Assembly (NCBI GenBank): GCA_023397245.1
Contig: JAEWUH010000026.1
Coordinates: 1 to 5,171 of the forward strand
From: Bacillota bacterium
Lineage (GTDB): Bacteria > Bacillota > Clostridia > Oscillospirales > Acutalibacteraceae
Direction: 5' to 3'
Length of the DNA stretch: 5,171 bases
In this document: positions 4,658-5,171 of the stretch, piece by piece
Position numbering within the stretch: position 1 is the first letter of the stretch
How the letters are laid out: each line of letters starts with the position of its first letter
Position numbers and translations under genes: made by a program
The notes under the pieces: model-generated
Seen by the model: only the letters and a program-made list of their open reading frames with translations
What the model was told of the DNA's origin: nothing
The model's database searches: none

Positions 4658-5171
4658 ATGTCGGAATATATCTTAGAGATGGAAAACATCGTAAAAGAAT
4701 TTCCGGGAGTAAAAGCATTGAACAACGTTACCTTTCAAGTGGAAAAAGGTTCGATTCATGCGCTGGTGGGAGAAAACGGAGCCGGAAAATCAACGCTTAT
4801 GAATGTTCTGGGCGGCGTTTATCCTTATGGAACTTATACCGGAAACATTATATATGAAGGAAAAGTTTGCGAATTTAAAAAGATAAAAGACAGCGAATTA
4901 AAGGGAATCGCCGTGATTCATCAGGAATTGGCGCTGATACCCTATCTTTCCATAGCGGAAAACATCTTCATCGGCAACGAGCGTGCTTCGCGCGGATTTG
5001 TAGACTGGGATAAGACCCACAGGGACGCAGCCGAAATGCTGAAAAAAGTCGGTCTGAACGAGGACCCGAACACGCTGATTAAAGATATCGGCGTCGGCAA
5101 GCAGCAGCTGGTTGAAATTGCAAAAGCGCTCTCCAAGGACGCCAAGCTTTTAATTTTGGATGAGCCTACCG
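4658..5171 (+). CDS. mmsA: Sugar ABC transporter ATP-binding protein, MmsA/GguA type (3' end outside window)
   Basis: The first 171 residues of a cytoplasmic ATPase that energises monosaccharide import. Members of this family are about 500-residue tandem ATPases, so only most of the first nucleotide-binding domain is present. Visible are Walker A GENGAGKST (38-46), the family-typical YPYGTYTG (55-62), the Q-loop IHQE (87-90), a degenerate ABC signature VGKQQ (146-150) and Walker B LLILDEP (164-170). The stretch around QELALIPYLSIAENIF (89-104) is very like GguA/MmsA and XylG. The start at 4658 follows AAGGGGGA (4644-4651) by about 6 nt. It lies 109 bp after the binding-protein gene, across a hairpin, and is presumably followed by the permease gene mmsB/gguB. 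A XylG-type or other carbohydrate-importer (CUT2) ATPase is the main alternative; the ChvE-type neighbour favours MmsA. No stop codon is reached before the window ends. Confidence 0.92.
   Translation, partial: MSEYILEMENIVKEFPGVKALNNVTFQVEKGSIHALVGENGAGKSTLMNVLGGVYPYGTYTGNIIYEGKVCEFKKIKDSELKGIAVIHQELALIPYLSIAENIFIGNERASRGFVDWDKTHRDAAEMLKKVGLNEDPNTLIKDIGVGKQQLVEIAKALSKDAKLLILDEPT

Noticed and set aside
1..5171. CRISPR array, tRNA/rRNA genes, transposase or defence system
   Set aside because: No regularly spaced repeats, no cloverleaf-like or rRNA-like sequence, and no reading frame resembling these families was found.

Overview
The window reads as part of a chromosome from a low-to-moderate GC Firmicute, most likely a Clostridia member of the Ruminococcaceae/Oscillospiraceae type. 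This is inferred from the strong AGGAGG-type ribosome binding sites, an AgrC-like GHKL kinase tail, a lipoprotein-anchored sugar-binding protein with an Ala/Ser/Pro linker, and the ChvE/MmsA protein families. No rRNA or tRNA is present to fix the taxon.

Layout. Positions 1-288 are the 3' end of a GHKL-type sensor histidine kinase gene cut by the window edge. A 16-bp hairpin (394-432) follows. Two AT-richer, apparently unrelated small genes come next: a 171-residue two-TM DUF3592-like membrane protein (514-1029) and a 135-residue SnoaL/NTF2-like protein (1154-1561), closed by a clear intrinsic terminator (about 1626-1660). A 620-bp non-coding stretch follows; its right half is the control region of the next operon.

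The right half of the window (about 1980 to the end) is a monosaccharide ABC transport operon: a LacI-family regulator (2184-3209), a ChvE-like periplasmic-type sugar-binding lipoprotein (3394-4548) and the start of the MmsA/GguA-type double ATPase gene (4658 onward, cut by the window end). The permease (MmsB/GguB) is expected just outside. A sigma-A-type promoter (TTGACT-16-TATACT, 1981-2008) is followed at once by a LacI-type operator. A second operator with an identical 12-bp core lies 134 bp further on, next to the regulator's ribosome binding site. No copy of this operator was found ahead of the binding-protein gene, so the likely model is that the regulator represses itself and, by read-through, the transporter, until a monosaccharide is bound.

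Two intercistronic RNA structures sit inside the operon. One is a nested three-helix element of about 117 nt between the regulator and the binding-protein gene. The other is a 14-bp perfect hairpin without a U-tract between the binding-protein and ATPase genes. They suggest that the high expected level of binding protein relative to regulator and ATPase is set at the RNA level.

I see no CRISPR array, transposase, toxin-antitoxin pair or clear novel defence system. The most interesting content is the regulatory DNA and RNA of the sugar operon.
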